64,000 nucleotides of DNA from G963676205 sp964342525 (GCA_964342525.1 CAYFGQ010000001.1:1-64000), one strand, 5' to 3'. Numbered from the stretch's first letter, positions 1 to 7,936 are shown. Notes: generated by a model from the letters alone, not told the origin. Numbers and translations: made by a program.

Positions 1-85
1 CCTGTGATGTTTCTATATTTTGTATAACACAAGTAAAAACATTTGGAAAGGTTTCTATATCATAAGCGTAGTATCTGTTTTGCAT
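1..85 (-). CDS. N-terminus of a DnaQ/PolB-type 3'-5' exonuclease-like protein (partial)
   Basis: Only the first 28 codons lie in the window, and the gene runs off the left edge. The ATG is on the reverse strand at position 85, four bases past the last base of the glycosylase stop codon. The N-terminus contains YAYDIETFPN. A DxE within a strand-like hydrophobic stretch is the Exo I motif of DEDD-family 3'-5' exonucleases, and the wording resembles the start of family-B DNA polymerase exonuclease domains. The tight spacing suggests co-transcription with the upstream repair genes. The call rests on one motif, so a plain ribonuclease-H-like nuclease is equally possible. Confidence 0.45.
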   Translation of the reverse strand, partial: MQNRYYAYDIETFPNVFTCVIQNIETSQ

Positions 86-88
86 CTA

Positions 89-796
89 TTAAATCTCTTT
101 TAAAAAACAACCAACACCATAAGGTTTTTTTGAATAAAATCTTTTACCATGCTCAACTATTAAAGCGTGATATTCTTGGTAAACTATCACAAGCTCTTCT
201 TGATCTTCTATCTTTGAACTTATCTCATCTTCAAATAGTTTCTTTACTTCTTTATATTTAGTCTTCTCTTCTATAACTCCAAGCTCTAAAAGAAGTCTTT
301 TAGTATAAGCATCCACTTTAAACTCTGGCATCTTATATGCATAAAGTAGTATAGAATCAGCTGTCTCTTCCCCTATACCCTTTACAGCTAAAAGTTCATC
401 TCTTGTAGGAATTTTCCCTTCAAGTGAATTATAAAACTTTATAAACTCATGTACATAATTTGCCTTTTGATTAAAATATCCAGATGGACGAATAAGCTCT
501 TTAAATTCATCTATAGGCATATCTTCTATGGCTTTTTTATTTAAGGCATTTACATCCTTTAGATTGTTTAGGGATTTTACCACAGAGGTAAAGGTTGTAT
601 TTTGTGTCAATATACATCCAAGGATTATCTCAAAGAATTGATCTTCATTTTTAGGAAAATCATACTCTAAGATATGGTAGCCCTCAGAGGCTCCCTTTTT
701 TGTAGAGTTTGTAGTTTTAAGCTCTAAAAATGGCCACCACCCTTGTGGACCATATTCTTTATAAAGTGTTTGGTATATGTTGTATAGATTTTTCAT
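89..796 (-). CDS. HhH-GPD DNA glycosylase, MagIII/endonuclease III-like
   Basis: This 235-aa protein of the endonuclease III superfamily probably excises alkylated bases such as 3-methyladenine. It has an LTQNT box at residues 63-67, a helix-hairpin-helix around 133-152 with GIGEETAD at 140-147, and the catalytic aspartate at D162 (VDAYTKRLL). The lysine that gives EndoIII its lyase activity (normally GRKTAN) is replaced by glutamate. The four-cysteine iron-sulfur loop of EndoIII is absent. Both traits match the monofunctional MagIII subfamily known from Helicobacter. Its ATG overlaps the stop of the upstream ogt gene by 4 bp, so the two are translationally coupled and probably form an alkylation-repair operon. 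The exact substrate is inferred. Confidence 0.85.
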   Translation of the reverse strand: MKNLYNIYQTLYKEYGPQGWWPFLELKTTNSTKKGASEGYHILEYDFPKNEDQFFEIILGCILTQNTTFTSVVKSLNNLKDVNALNKKAIEDMPIDEFKELIRPSGYFNQKANYVHEFIKFYNSLEGKIPTRDELLAVKGIGEETADSILLYAYKMPEFKVDAYTKRLLLELGVIEEKTKYKEVKKLFEDEISSKIEDQEELVIVYQEYHALIVEHGKRFYSKKPYGVGCFLKEI

Positions 797-1308
797 ATTG
801 TAAATAGATTATTTTCCAGTTCTAAAAGTTTCTTTTTTAGGTTTAAACCACCAGCGTAACCAGTTAGGTTACCATTGCTTCCTATTATTCTATGGCAAGG
901 TACTATTATAGAGATAGCATTTGCCCCATTTGCATTTGCTACAGCTCTTACAGCTTTTATATCACCAACTATTTGTGCTTGTTCTTTATAGCTTCTAGTT
1001 TGTCCAAAAGGTATCTTTAAAAGTGCATTCCAAACAGATTTTTGAAAATCACTTCCAACGAGAAGTAAAGGGATATCAAACTCTTTTCGAGCCATATCAA
1101 AATACTCATCAAGCTGTTTTATGGTGAGCTCAAGAATCTCATCTGATTGTTCCACATATTTAGCTTTTATCATATCTTGAAGCCTTTTATCTATGGTACT
1201 TCTTTGTTTTCTATGTTTGTGATCAGCCAAGCATAGTTTTCCCTCATATGATCCAAGGATAAGATTACATCCATTCTTTTTGTAGTATTGAATATTGATT
1301 TGTTCCAT
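793..1308 (-). CDS. ogt: methylated-DNA--protein-cysteine S-methyltransferase
   Basis: This 171-aa suicide enzyme transfers the methyl group from O6-methylguanine (and O4-methylthymine) in DNA to its own cysteine. The acceptor motif IVPCHRII is present with nucleophile C138, preceded by the conserved asparagine segment ANANGAN near 124-130 and followed by the GNLTGYAGG active-site loop. The N-terminal half is the short Ogt/MGMT ribonuclease-like domain, with no AdaA domain fused. A good Shine-Dalgarno (AAGGAG) precedes the ATG. It is the first gene of a coupled pair with the MagIII-like glycosylase, giving direct reversal and base excision of alkylation damage from one transcript. Confidence 0.95.
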   Translation of the reverse strand: MEQINIQYYKKNGCNLILGSYEGKLCLADHKHRKQRSTIDKRLQDMIKAKYVEQSDEILELTIKQLDEYFDMARKEFDIPLLLVGSDFQKSVWNALLKIPFGQTRSYKEQAQIVGDIKAVRAVANANGANAISIIVPCHRIIGSNGNLTGYAGGLNLKKKLLELENNLFTI

Positions 1309-1377
1309 CGTTATCTCCTTTTTTCATAATTTTACTAGAAAACTATAACAATCTATAAAAATATCACAAATTGTAAG

Positions 1378-1584
1378 TTAATTTTCTTTTCTTATATTAG
1401 TGATTGTTTTACCACCTATTGCATAGTTATCTGTAGATATTTCATCTATAGTAACCACACAAGTTTTTTCACCTCTTCCAAACACTTCCACAAAAGCATC
1501 CGTAAGTTTTTGAGCAAGTTCTTCTTTTTGCTCTCTAGTCGCTCCACCATCCTCATGGGTCATCTTAACATTTATAATCGGCAT
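1378..1584 (-). CDS. 4-oxalocrotonate tautomerase family protein
   Basis: This 68-aa protein of the tautomerase superfamily begins MPIINVKM, giving the N-terminal Pro1 that acts as general base after Met removal. Family length is 60-75 aa and the protein forms hexamers in the cytoplasm. The segment TREQKEELAQKLTDAFVEV is the usual amphipathic helix, and the C-terminal TDNYAIGGKTI matches the conserved hairpin. The substrate cannot be told from sequence. It sits 25 bp downstream of a small monooxygenase-like gene on the same strand, so the two are probably co-transcribed. Confidence 0.88.
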   Translation of the reverse strand: MPIINVKMTHEDGGATREQKEELAQKLTDAFVEVFGRGEKTCVVTIDEISTDNYAIGGKTITNIRKEN

Positions 1585-1609
1585 ATCTCACCCTTTAAAT
1601 TTTTAATTA

Positions 1610-1927
1610 TTAACTTAACGTACTAGTTTCCATAGTGTAGTCTTTCATCACTTCAGCTACTCTAATTCTATAATCCTCAAATATAGACTCACGACCTTGC
1701 ATTTGTGCATTCATATGATCAATATTTGCTTTCCAATTATCTATGGCATCCTGAGATTCCCAAAAAGATAAAGATAGAAGTTTTCCCTCTTCCACTAAAG
1801 ATGAAAATCTTTCAATAGAGATAAATCCATCCATCTTTACTAATTGTTCTCTTAGTTTAGCTGCAATTGCTAGGTATTGATCTTTTTTAGAAGGTTTTAT
1901 TTTTACTTCAAATATTACTGCATACAT
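1610..1927 (-). CDS. antibiotic biosynthesis monooxygenase (ABM) family protein
   Basis: This 105-aa dimeric alpha/beta ABM-domain protein starts MYAVIFEVKIKPSK and carries the MDGFISIERFSS and LLSLSFWES segments that form the ferredoxin-like barrel. Members include quinol monooxygenases and haem-degrading or stress-related enzymes, and nothing here decides between them. It lies upstream of the tautomerase gene in the same direction, with a 25-bp gap. No cofactor motif is expected, because ABM proteins work without prosthetic groups or bind haem through scattered residues. Confidence 0.8.
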   Translation of the reverse strand: MYAVIFEVKIKPSKKDQYLAIAAKLREQLVKMDGFISIERFSSLVEEGKLLSLSFWESQDAIDNWKANIDHMNAQMQGRESIFEDYRIRVAEVMKDYTMETSTLS

Positions 1928-2059
1928 TGTAAATCCTAATATATTTTCGAGAATTATATAATGATTAGTAATGTCTTGTCAAATAATCAATAATCATATG
2001 TAATATTGCTTTTAGTAATATGGTGGGATTGTCCATAAAGAAAATGTATTGAATAAAAG

Positions 2060-2090
2060 TTGAACTGTAAAGAAATACTTAACAGTTCAA
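2060..2090 (-). terminator. hairpin downstream of the DUF1835-like gene
   Basis: A perfect 9-bp inverted repeat (TTGAACTGT / ACAGTTCAA) with a 13-nt loop lies 40 bp past the stop of the gene at 2130-2828, followed on that strand by CTTTTATTC. The rest of the 200-bp gap (1928-2129) holds no ORF I can support. Confidence 0.5.
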
Positions 2091-2129
2091 AAGAAAGAAA
2101 TAGAGACAAAAAAGTTTATTTTATAGTTT

Positions 2130-2828
2130 TTATTTTTCTAATATATATTGCACTTGTAGATCCCCATAACCATAGATACTATATTCATCACAAATCTTCA
2201 GAAAAATATCTTTGAATTTTGTTCCTGTTTTATATTGTTTTATAAATTCTTTTTCTAGGTCTTGCATATTTTCTATGGCTTTTATGGTCTCTTTTAAAAA
2301 AGGGTATTTATTATAAATTGCATTGGCTTCTTGATCTATTTTAGAGTATTGCTTATCTACATATAAACTCCAAAGTTTACAAAAGATATCAAAATCCTCT
2401 TTTCCTATAAGAGTTTTATTTTCATAAGATTCTACTCTTTTATCTTCATGGGAAAATGAGCAATCTTGATCTTCCTTTGGCGAGATTAGATAAAATTTAT
2501 TTGTATCTTTTTTATGTTTTAAAAAGTTTAATAAAAACCAAAAATTTACTTGACAAAACACATCCTTTCCAAACCATAAATTTATATCACAATTATCTTC
2601 AATAGCTTTTATTTTATCAAATTCATCTATATCATTAAGGTATTCTTTTTTTGTACAAGCTTTAAATTCTTGGCTTATAAAGGTGGCTCTTTTATTAAAA
2701 AAATCATCATTAACCTCTTTTTGAAGGGGACCTTGCATAAGAGCTTCTCTCATGATTAAAAGGTTTGGATATTGATTTTTTATTTGTTCTTTTAAACAAT
2801 CTCCATTTAAGATATTGTACTCTTTCAT
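2130..2828 (-). CDS. DUF1835-like protein of unknown function
   Basis: The N-terminus EYNILNGDCLKEQI resembles DUF1835 proteins, which begin with a nucleotide-fold-like strand and an NGD motif. The rest is acidic and helical, with no enzyme motif I can identify. A longer frame opens at 2867, but I prefer the internal ATG at 2828. It is preceded at proper distance by an AAAGAGAG ribosome site and starts right at the conserved domain, giving 232 aa. It runs 19 bp... 58 bp downstream of the start of the intergenic gap following the methyltransferase gene (2887-3633), on the same strand. No function is proposed. Confidence 0.65.
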   Translation of the reverse strand: MKEYNILNGDCLKEQIKNQYPNLLIMREALMQGPLQKEVNDDFFNKRATFISQEFKACTKKEYLNDIDEFDKIKAIEDNCDINLWFGKDVFCQVNFWFLLNFLKHKKDTNKFYLISPKEDQDCSFSHEDKRVESYENKTLIGKEDFDIFCKLWSLYVDKQYSKIDQEANAIYNKYPFLKETIKAIENMQDLEKEFIKQYKTGTKFKDIFLKICDEYSIYGYGDLQVQYILEK

Positions 2829-2886
2829 TTTAGCTCTCTTTATAAGGTGGTGTTGGTAATTGTACAATTTTTTAGTTAATATATCA

Positions 2887-3633
2887 TTAGATTTGCCAGT
2901 ATATAAGCTCCAAGTCCATATTTAAAATATGTTGTACTTTATCCTCTACTGTGATAGGTTTTAGCAGAGATATGATCTCTTCATCTGAGAGTTGAAGATC
3001 TTTTTTTGAAGACTCTAATACTCTTTTTATTTTTGTGATAGCCACATCCATATCTAAAAATTCACTATGGGTATTTGTAAGTGGTATGCTTTTATAGTTT
3101 ATATTTTTATTTTTTAGCCAAGTTTTTAGATTATTTAGATCATCATAAATATATTTTTCTAGATTATACTTTTGCTCTAAAAGCTCCTCAAAGTTTGAGC
3201 CTTTTGTATCTACAAAATCTATAAAACAAACAGAACTTTTCGCAAAGTTATGAACTTTTTCAAAATCATTATCATTTGAAAAAGCTGCAGATAGGGAGGC
3301 AAATACTAGATCATATTTTTCTTTTGATTCAAACTCTTGCCATTTTATGCATTTTGTTTCTATCTTTTTATTTAGATTATGATTCCAAGCATCCTCTTTT
3401 AAAAACTCCAACATCTTTGAAGAGATATCTAAAGCAAGTATATTTTTTACCTCCTTTGCCATAGTTAAGGTATATACACCAGTACCACATCCCACATCTA
3501 AGATGGAGCTATTTTTATTTAGCATATTTTCATCTTTTAAGATGTTGATCACCTTTTGTTGAAATTCTTGATTTTTTTTATCGTATCTTGGGAAGTCTAG
3601 GGCTTTTTCATCCCAGTATTGTTTTTGATCCAT
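2887..3633 (-). CDS. class I SAM-dependent methyltransferase
   Basis: This 248-aa Rossmann-fold methyltransferase has motif I ILDVGCGTG at residues 44-52 and an acidic residue ending strand 2 (LALDISSKML). Strand 4 (KYDLVFASLSAAF) follows. The N-terminal MDQKQYWDEKA and a C-terminal helical segment resemble small-molecule (UbiE/Tam-like) methyltransferases rather than RNA or DNA enzymes. The substrate is unknown. A clear AAGGAG site precedes the ATG. It is 10 bp downstream of the DMT transporter gene and should share its transcript and MarR control, suggesting that the exported compound might be methylated. That link is an inference from position. Confidence 0.85.
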   Translation of the reverse strand: MDQKQYWDEKALDFPRYDKKNQEFQQKVINILKDENMLNKNSSILDVGCGTGVYTLTMAKEVKNILALDISSKMLEFLKEDAWNHNLNKKIETKCIKWQEFESKEKYDLVFASLSAAFSNDNDFEKVHNFAKSSVCFIDFVDTKGSNFEELLEQKYNLEKYIYDDLNNLKTWLKNKNINYKSIPLTNTHSEFLDMDVAITKIKRVLESSKKDLQLSDEEIISLLKPITVEDKVQHILNMDLELIYWQI

Positions 3634-3643
3634 GGTATCTCCT

Positions 3644-4519
3644 TTATATTGTTTTTTTCTTTTTTGATATTTTTAATAGGTATAGGGTATTTATAACCAA
3701 GGTGCTTAAGATTATAAAACCACCAAGCATAGTTGAAGATAGAGGTATCTCACTTAAAAATATCCAAGCCCAAATAGGAGCAAGAATAGTCTCTAAAATA
3801 GTAAGAAGTGATATCTCACTAGCTGGTAGAGTCCTTGTGCCGATAAGTACAAAGATTCTTGAAAATGGACTTATTAATAATCCTGCAACTAATAAGATAT
3901 AAATAGAAGTAGTATCTACAGCGTAACTCTCTATAAAAAATGATGAGATGATAGTGATACAAATACCACCAAATGCTATGACAGCAAATCTATTTACAGC
4001 TTTTTCTTTAGACATAAAAACAAAGATAAGTGAAAAACTTATAGTACAAAGTAGGGCTAAAATATCACCAAATAGATTTCCTCCACCTAATTGTTGTGAA
4101 AAGATTATAAACAATCCCACAAATATAAATATAGAAGCTATAAAAATATTTTTTTGAGGTTTCTCTTTGTAAAACAGATATGCAAATAGGGTAGCAAAAA
4201 GTGGTGAGGAGCTTATGATGATCACTGCATTTGCTATAGTGGTGTGTTTTACAGAGTTTATAAAAAACATATTTGCCAAAGCTGTTAGAAGTCCCGCTAT
4301 AAGTATCACCCTAAAGTTTTCTTTATATATGGTGATAGTTTTATCTATACCATCTTTTAGTAAAACAGCATTTAGAGATATAAACATCAAGATACCTATA
4401 TAAAAAGAGTAGGTCACTCCTGAGATGTTTGTGAGTTTTATAAGTAGTGATTCTATACTCATTAAAACAACACCAAGTGCTGTAATGGATAGTGCGAATA
4501 TATGAGAATTTTTTTCCAT
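3644..4519 (-). CDS. EamA/DMT family transporter
   Basis: This 291-aa inner-membrane protein has about ten hydrophobic segments and the two EamA repeats. Landmarks are SITALGVVLMSIESLLIKL in TM1, ANMFFINSVKHTTIANAVII at the end of repeat 1, and GTRTLPASEISLL followed by APIWAWIFLSE in repeat 2. DMT exporters export metabolites or amino acids by antiport, and the substrate is not predictable. The start has an AAAAGGAAA ribosome site. It is divergent from a MarR gene with a double operator between, so it is probably repressed by it. It is a clear paralogue of the transporter at 26307-27176. Confidence 0.88.
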   Translation of the reverse strand: MEKNSHIFALSITALGVVLMSIESLLIKLTNISGVTYSFYIGILMFISLNAVLLKDGIDKTITIYKENFRVILIAGLLTALANMFFINSVKHTTIANAVIIISSSPLFATLFAYLFYKEKPQKNIFIASIFIFVGLFIIFSQQLGGGNLFGDILALLCTISFSLIFVFMSKEKAVNRFAVIAFGGICITIISSFFIESYAVDTTSIYILLVAGLLISPFSRIFVLIGTRTLPASEISLLTILETILAPIWAWIFLSEIPLSSTMLGGFIILSTLVINTLYLLKISKKKKTI

Positions 4520-4572
4520 GATATTTCCTTTTTTAAATGTTCTATTAATGAAAGTTTAAATTAACTTATCTA

Positions 4573-4618
4573 AATAACTACTTAAATAGTTATGCACATA
4601 ACTATTCAAGTAGTTATT
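4573..4618. promoter_or_regulatory. double MarR operator inside a 46-bp inverted repeat
   Basis: Two palindromes of the form ATAACTA-N6-TAGTTAT lie at 4574-4593 and 4598-4617, both with perfect arms. The two together form one larger 22-bp inverted repeat around a CA centre, with a single mismatch. The pair lies midway between the divergent DMT start (4519) and MarR start (4652). That is where a dimeric repressor could shut both promoters. Confidence 0.75.
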
Positions 4619-4651
4619 GAAGATTAATAAAAAAGATAATATACTCATTTT

Positions 4652-5110
4652 ATGAATATAGATATGGAAACACAAGAGTGTATAGCACACTGGATCACAA
4701 AGGTTCATCTTAAATTAAAAAATAGTATGGCTCAAAAAGTAAAGGAGTATAATCTTACAGTAGAGCAAAGAACTATACTACTACTTTTATTTGAAAATGA
4801 GTCGATGACCCAAAGCCAAATATGTAAAGAAACATCCTCAGAGGCTTCAAATATCACTGTTACATTAAAAAGGATGGAGCAAAATGATTATATAAAAAAA
4901 GCAAAACATCCAAAGGATAAAAGAACTACTCTTATCTATCCTACAAAAAAAGCTTTAGATGTGGAAGAGGAACTAAAACAAATAGGTATAGATAGTCTAA
5001 ACTATCTACTTGGTGATATAGATGAGGGGGAGCATGAGATAGCTCTAAAAGTTTTAAAAGAGATTTATAAAAAAGTACTTCTTGAAGAGGTGGATCCACT
5101 ACTAAAATAG
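4652..5110 (+). CDS. MarR family transcriptional regulator
   Basis: This 152-aa winged-helix dimer has a recognition region MTQSQICKETSSEASNITVT, and the wing basic motif KHPKDKRTTLIYPTKKA follows. N- and C-terminal helices for dimerisation are present and the length is normal. It is transcribed away from the DMT transporter/methyltransferase/DUF1835 operon, with a double palindrome in between, and so most likely represses that operon and itself until a small ligand binds. No reactive cysteine suggests a redox sensor. It ends convergently with a MOSC gene, its stop separated by 1 bp. Confidence 0.92.
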   Translation: MNIDMETQECIAHWITKVHLKLKNSMAQKVKEYNLTVEQRTILLLLFENESMTQSQICKETSSEASNITVTLKRMEQNDYIKKAKHPKDKRTTLIYPTKKALDVEEELKQIGIDSLNYLLGDIDEGEHEIALKVLKEIYKKVLLEEVDPLLK

Positions 5111-5119
5111 TTTAGTAGT
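5098..5119. terminator. bidirectional hairpin at convergent gene ends
   Basis: A perfect 9-bp inverted repeat (ACTACTAAA / TTTAGTAGT, loop ATAG) spans the stop codons of the MarR gene (+) and the MOSC gene (-). It can serve both transcripts. There is no long T tract. Confidence 0.55.
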
Positions 5120-5798
5120 TATCCTTTTGAAAATCTTGTATGCCTGATTCTTTATCTTTGTATCTTTTAGTTAAAGACTCCCTATAAGCCTGTGCTAGCT
5201 CTTCACACTCTAATATCTCTTTGATATTTTCTTGATTGTTTTTTGCATCATAGGCACATTTATTTATATGCTCTATTGTGATCTTTGGGTATTTTCTAGA
5301 GATCAGATTTAGTTCATCACTAGGTGTGATATTTCCCTCTTTTATCACTCTAAAGTAAAATCCACTCTTAGCTTCTTTGACCACTAAAGCCGTAAGATTT
5401 TTTATACCTGTGATAGAGGATATCTTCCAGCAAGGCTGTCTTGGTTGAGATACTTCAAATACCACTTCACCCAATTGAAACCTATCTCCTAGGCAAATAT
5501 GTGAATCATCCAAATCCTCTAAGCTAAGGTTTTCTCCAAAGGCACACTCTGGTAAATCTATATCAAACTTTGATCTAAAATATTCATAGTTTTTTAGGCT
5601 ATAAACACATACAGCTTTGTCTTCTCCTCCATGGTGGTTTCTATCACTTTGGGTATCATCCAAAAAACCATCTTTTACGATGAGGTATCTATCTTGATTT
5701 AGATTTTGTTTTTTATATGAGCTAAGGTACTCTTTTCCCCTTTCATCTTTTATGATTTGTTTTTTACCACAATATATATTTTTTATTTTGCTTGTCAT
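5112..5798 (-). CDS. MOSC domain protein (YiiM-like)
   Basis: This 228-aa MOSC-domain protein is of the type that binds molybdenum cofactor through a conserved cysteine. NHHGGEDKAVCVYS at residues 54-67 and FGENLS near 87-92 are family landmarks, and the cysteine is C123 in QPRQPCWK. Length and the C-terminal helical tail resemble YiiM, which helps detoxify N-hydroxylated base analogues with Moco. That functional link is by family only. It follows another, shorter MOSC gene with a 10-bp gap, so the two are an operon. Start is supported by AAAGGG upstream. Confidence 0.85.
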   Translation of the reverse strand: MTSKIKNIYCGKKQIIKDERGKEYLSSYKKQNLNQDRYLIVKDGFLDDTQSDRNHHGGEDKAVCVYSLKNYEYFRSKFDIDLPECAFGENLSLEDLDDSHICLGDRFQLGEVVFEVSQPRQPCWKISSITGIKNLTALVVKEAKSGFYFRVIKEGNITPSDELNLISRKYPKITIEHINKCAYDAKNNQENIKEILECEELAQAYRESLTKRYKDKESGIQDFQKDNY

Positions 5799-5808
5799 TT
5801 TAACCCTT

Positions 5809-6273
5809 TTATGTCTCTATAGTATCACCAGTACTAATAGTACCACTTGATAGTATCTTTGCCCTAAGTCCAGCTTTGTGAATCATCTGCTTTAAAAACT
5901 CTTCTCCAATCTCTTCAGATAATTGTTTACAAGGCTCACAAAGTCTCATTCCTAAAAACTCTATGCCGTTTATTTTAAATCTTTTGCCCACAAGATCATT
6001 TAGTCTGATACCCTCTGTAATTACATTTCTTCTAAATATATCATTTGTATAGTTTAATCCTGTGTTTTGATTAAAGATATCTATCTCCTCTTGTTCTATA
6101 AAGGTGATATGAAAATCTTCTTTGTCTTTTAGAAGTTCAGAAAAACTACCAGTGCAATTATAGTATCTATCACCTACGATACCTTTATCTTGTACTAGTT
6201 CTGCTGTATCTATTTTATATAATTTTTCTTTTGCATTATTTGCTATTAAAATCTCTTTTATTTTATTTGCCAT
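5809..6273 (-). CDS. MOSC domain protein
   Basis: This 154-aa stand-alone MOSC domain is close to the size of MoaC-fused or sulfurase C-terminal domains. It starts MANKIKEILIANNAKEKLY, contains the KGIVGDRYYN loop and ends with the FLGMRLCEPCKQL segment that carries the cofactor-binding cysteine pair. It is probably a molybdenum-cofactor carrier or sulfurated-cofactor handler in the cytoplasm. Its start is overlapped by the 3' end of a 47-aa ORF in another frame, which suggests translational coupling. Two adjacent MOSC genes may handle one molybdoenzyme not present in the window. Confidence 0.85.
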   Translation of the reverse strand: MANKIKEILIANNAKEKLYKIDTAELVQDKGIVGDRYYNCTGSFSELLKDKEDFHITFIEQEEIDIFNQNTGLNYTNDIFRRNVITEGIRLNDLVGKRFKINGIEFLGMRLCEPCKQLSEEIGEEFLKQMIHKAGLRAKILSSGTISTGDTIET

Positions 6274-6406
6274 AGTTTCTCCTATTTACTTTTTCTATTT
6301 GTTTATTTAGTAGTGTTGAGTGTTTTTTCTCTAGGTAGATATTTAGTTTTTGAGTAAATCTAAGCATAAATACTACACAAGAAGTTGATAGTTTTAGTAG
6401 CTGCAT
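6263..6406 (-). CDS. small 47-aa ORF leading into the MOSC operon
   Basis: A short ORF starts with an ATG at 6406 that has one of the strongest ribosome sites in the region (AAGGAG, 5-6 bases upstream). It reads MQLLKLSTSCVVFMLRF and then turns basic, with QIEKVNRRNYGK at the C-terminus. It overlaps the first codons of the MOSC gene in the +1 register, stopping 11 bases inside it. This looks like a leader peptide or a small membrane-associated protein coupled to MOSC translation. I do not recognise a family, and spurious translation cannot be excluded. Confidence 0.4.
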   Translation of the reverse strand: MQLLKLSTSCVVFMLRFTQKLNIYLEKKHSTLLNKQIEKVNRRNYGK

Positions 6407-6485
6407 GGGCACTCCTTATCTTTGATAAAACAATTATAAAACTATATTTTTATATAGGCAATGGAAAATTAAAACAATCACTTGT

Positions 6486-7274
6486 CTAATTTGTACATTT
6501 TAGATTTTTAAATTCTAAAGGGCTGTAGCTAGTATACTTTTTAAAAAACTTTGAGAAGTGGGAGGTATCACTAAAACCTAGATTTTCAGATATCTCTTTT
6601 ATGGAAAGATCACTATATGTAAGCTCCCTTTTTATCTCTATGATATTTCTATCTATGATAAGGGAAGATAGAGTTTTACCAAGATATTTTTTTGTAAGTT
6701 CATTTAGTCTTTTTGTAGTTAGTTCAAAATGATTTGCATAAAACTGTGCAGATTTTTCATCTTTGAAGTTTTGCTCTATAAGTTCGATAAGTTCATATAT
6801 CCTTTGATCTTTATAGTATAGATTATCTGAGGATTTTTTAAACTTTAAAATATACTCTAAAATAGATCCAAATAGATAAGCACTTAGATTATTGATAGTA
6901 TCTTCTTTTTCTATCATAGATATAAGCCTGTTAATATCCTCCATAACTAAAGGGGATATTTCTATAATAGGTAGCGTGCTATTATCAAATAGTTTATTTA
7001 CCATATCATAAGAGGGTAAAAAATCCTTAGAGAAGTGAAAGATATAACCCACACAATCATTTGGAAAAGACTCTTTTATCCACTGGTGAACTTGCCCAGG
7101 TTTTATAAGATAGACGGTGTTTTCTTTTAGCTGATAGTTTTGAAAATCAATTGTAAGACTTACCTTGCCACTTTGAATACACACAAGCTCATACAAAGAG
7201 TGCTGATGGGTATCAAAGAAACCCTCTCTTTGAGTCTTTCCTATTTTAGTAAGTCTAAATGGTGTATTGTTCAT
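6486..7274 (-). CDS. AraC family transcriptional regulator
   Basis: A cupin-like N-terminal sensor domain (FFDTHQHSLYELVCIQSGKVSL) is followed by a C-terminal double helix-turn-helix with LTTKRLNELTKKYLGKT and the signature LSIKEISENLGFSDTSHFSKFF. The open frame extends to a TTG at 7358, but the ATG at 7274 begins at the domain edge and gives a normal 262-aa protein, so I take that start. It is divergent from a YgjV-like membrane protein gene, a possible target. The ligand is unknown. No DNA site was clear enough to name. Confidence 0.85.
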   Translation of the reverse strand: MNNTPFRLTKIGKTQREGFFDTHQHSLYELVCIQSGKVSLTIDFQNYQLKENTVYLIKPGQVHQWIKESFPNDCVGYIFHFSKDFLPSYDMVNKLFDNSTLPIIEISPLVMEDINRLISMIEKEDTINNLSAYLFGSILEYILKFKKSSDNLYYKDQRIYELIELIEQNFKDEKSAQFYANHFELTTKRLNELTKKYLGKTLSSLIIDRNIIEIKRELTYSDLSIKEISENLGFSDTSHFSKFFKKYTSYSPLEFKNLKCTN

Positions 7275-7379
7275 TTGGTATTTTATAATCTTGTCTTTAA
7301 AAATAGGCTTACTAAGTTTTATATAAATATTTTTAGATATAAATACGCATGATCCCAAATAGGGATAAAAAGGAAAAAT

Positions 7380-7880
7380 ATGAGTGCTTTTTTATTATCT
7401 CAAATACTAGTATCCATCGCAATCATATTTGATCTATTCTCTTTTCAATTTAAAAATAGACAATATATTCTTTTATGTTTTATAAGTGCTTCTATCTTGA
7501 TAGGAACTCATTTTATATTACTTGAAAAATGGACAGCAGCTGCTTTGATGGTATTGGCTATATTTAGATTTACTGCTGGATATTACACCACTTCTAAAAA
7601 GGTGCGAAACTTTTTTCTTGTGGCTACTGTTTTAGTATCTGCTCTTACCTTCCAAGATCATCTTAGTATTATTAGTTGTTTAGCATCTTTATTTGGTACT
7701 TTTGCAGCTTTTCATAAGCATGATAAAAGACTTAGAGAGTTTATGCTTATGAGTACTTCTTTGTGGATATTACACAATGCTTTAGCCTTATCCCCTATGG
7801 GTGTAGCAATAGAGCTACTGTTTTTAGGAAGTAACTTTATAGGATATTATAGATTTTATATAAAAAAGAAAAATACATAA
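7380..7880 (+). CDS. YgjV-type inner membrane protein
   Basis: This 166-aa protein has about five or six transmembrane segments and few charged residues outside the loops (KNRQ, TTSKKVRN, KHDKRLRE). The pattern, with LLSQILVSIAIIFDLFSFQF in TM1, ALMVLAIFRFTAGYYTT in the middle and HNALALSPMGVAIELLF near the end, matches the YgjV/Imp-YgjV family of uncharacterised bacterial inner-membrane proteins. A strong AAAAAGGAAA precedes the ATG. It is divergent from the AraC regulator, with only a short intergenic region. No function is known for the family. Confidence 0.78.
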   Translation: MSAFLLSQILVSIAIIFDLFSFQFKNRQYILLCFISASILIGTHFILLEKWTAAALMVLAIFRFTAGYYTTSKKVRNFFLVATVLVSALTFQDHLSIISCLASLFGTFAAFHKHDKRLREFMLMSTSLWILHNALALSPMGVAIELLFLGSNFIGYYRFYIKKKNT

Positions 7881-7936
7881 TCAATAGTAATCTAATTTGA
7901 AAAACTATATAATTACTAATAATAAAGGATAAGTAG

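Noticed and set aside
43..261. A 72-aa plus-strand frame opposite the glycosylase C-terminus
   Set aside because: Antisense shadow of a well-supported gene with conserved motifs.
7275..7358. N-terminal extension of the AraC gene from a TTG at 7358
   Set aside because: The extension is not part of the AraC sensor domain and would overlap the promoter region of the divergent YgjV gene; the ATG at 7274 fits better.
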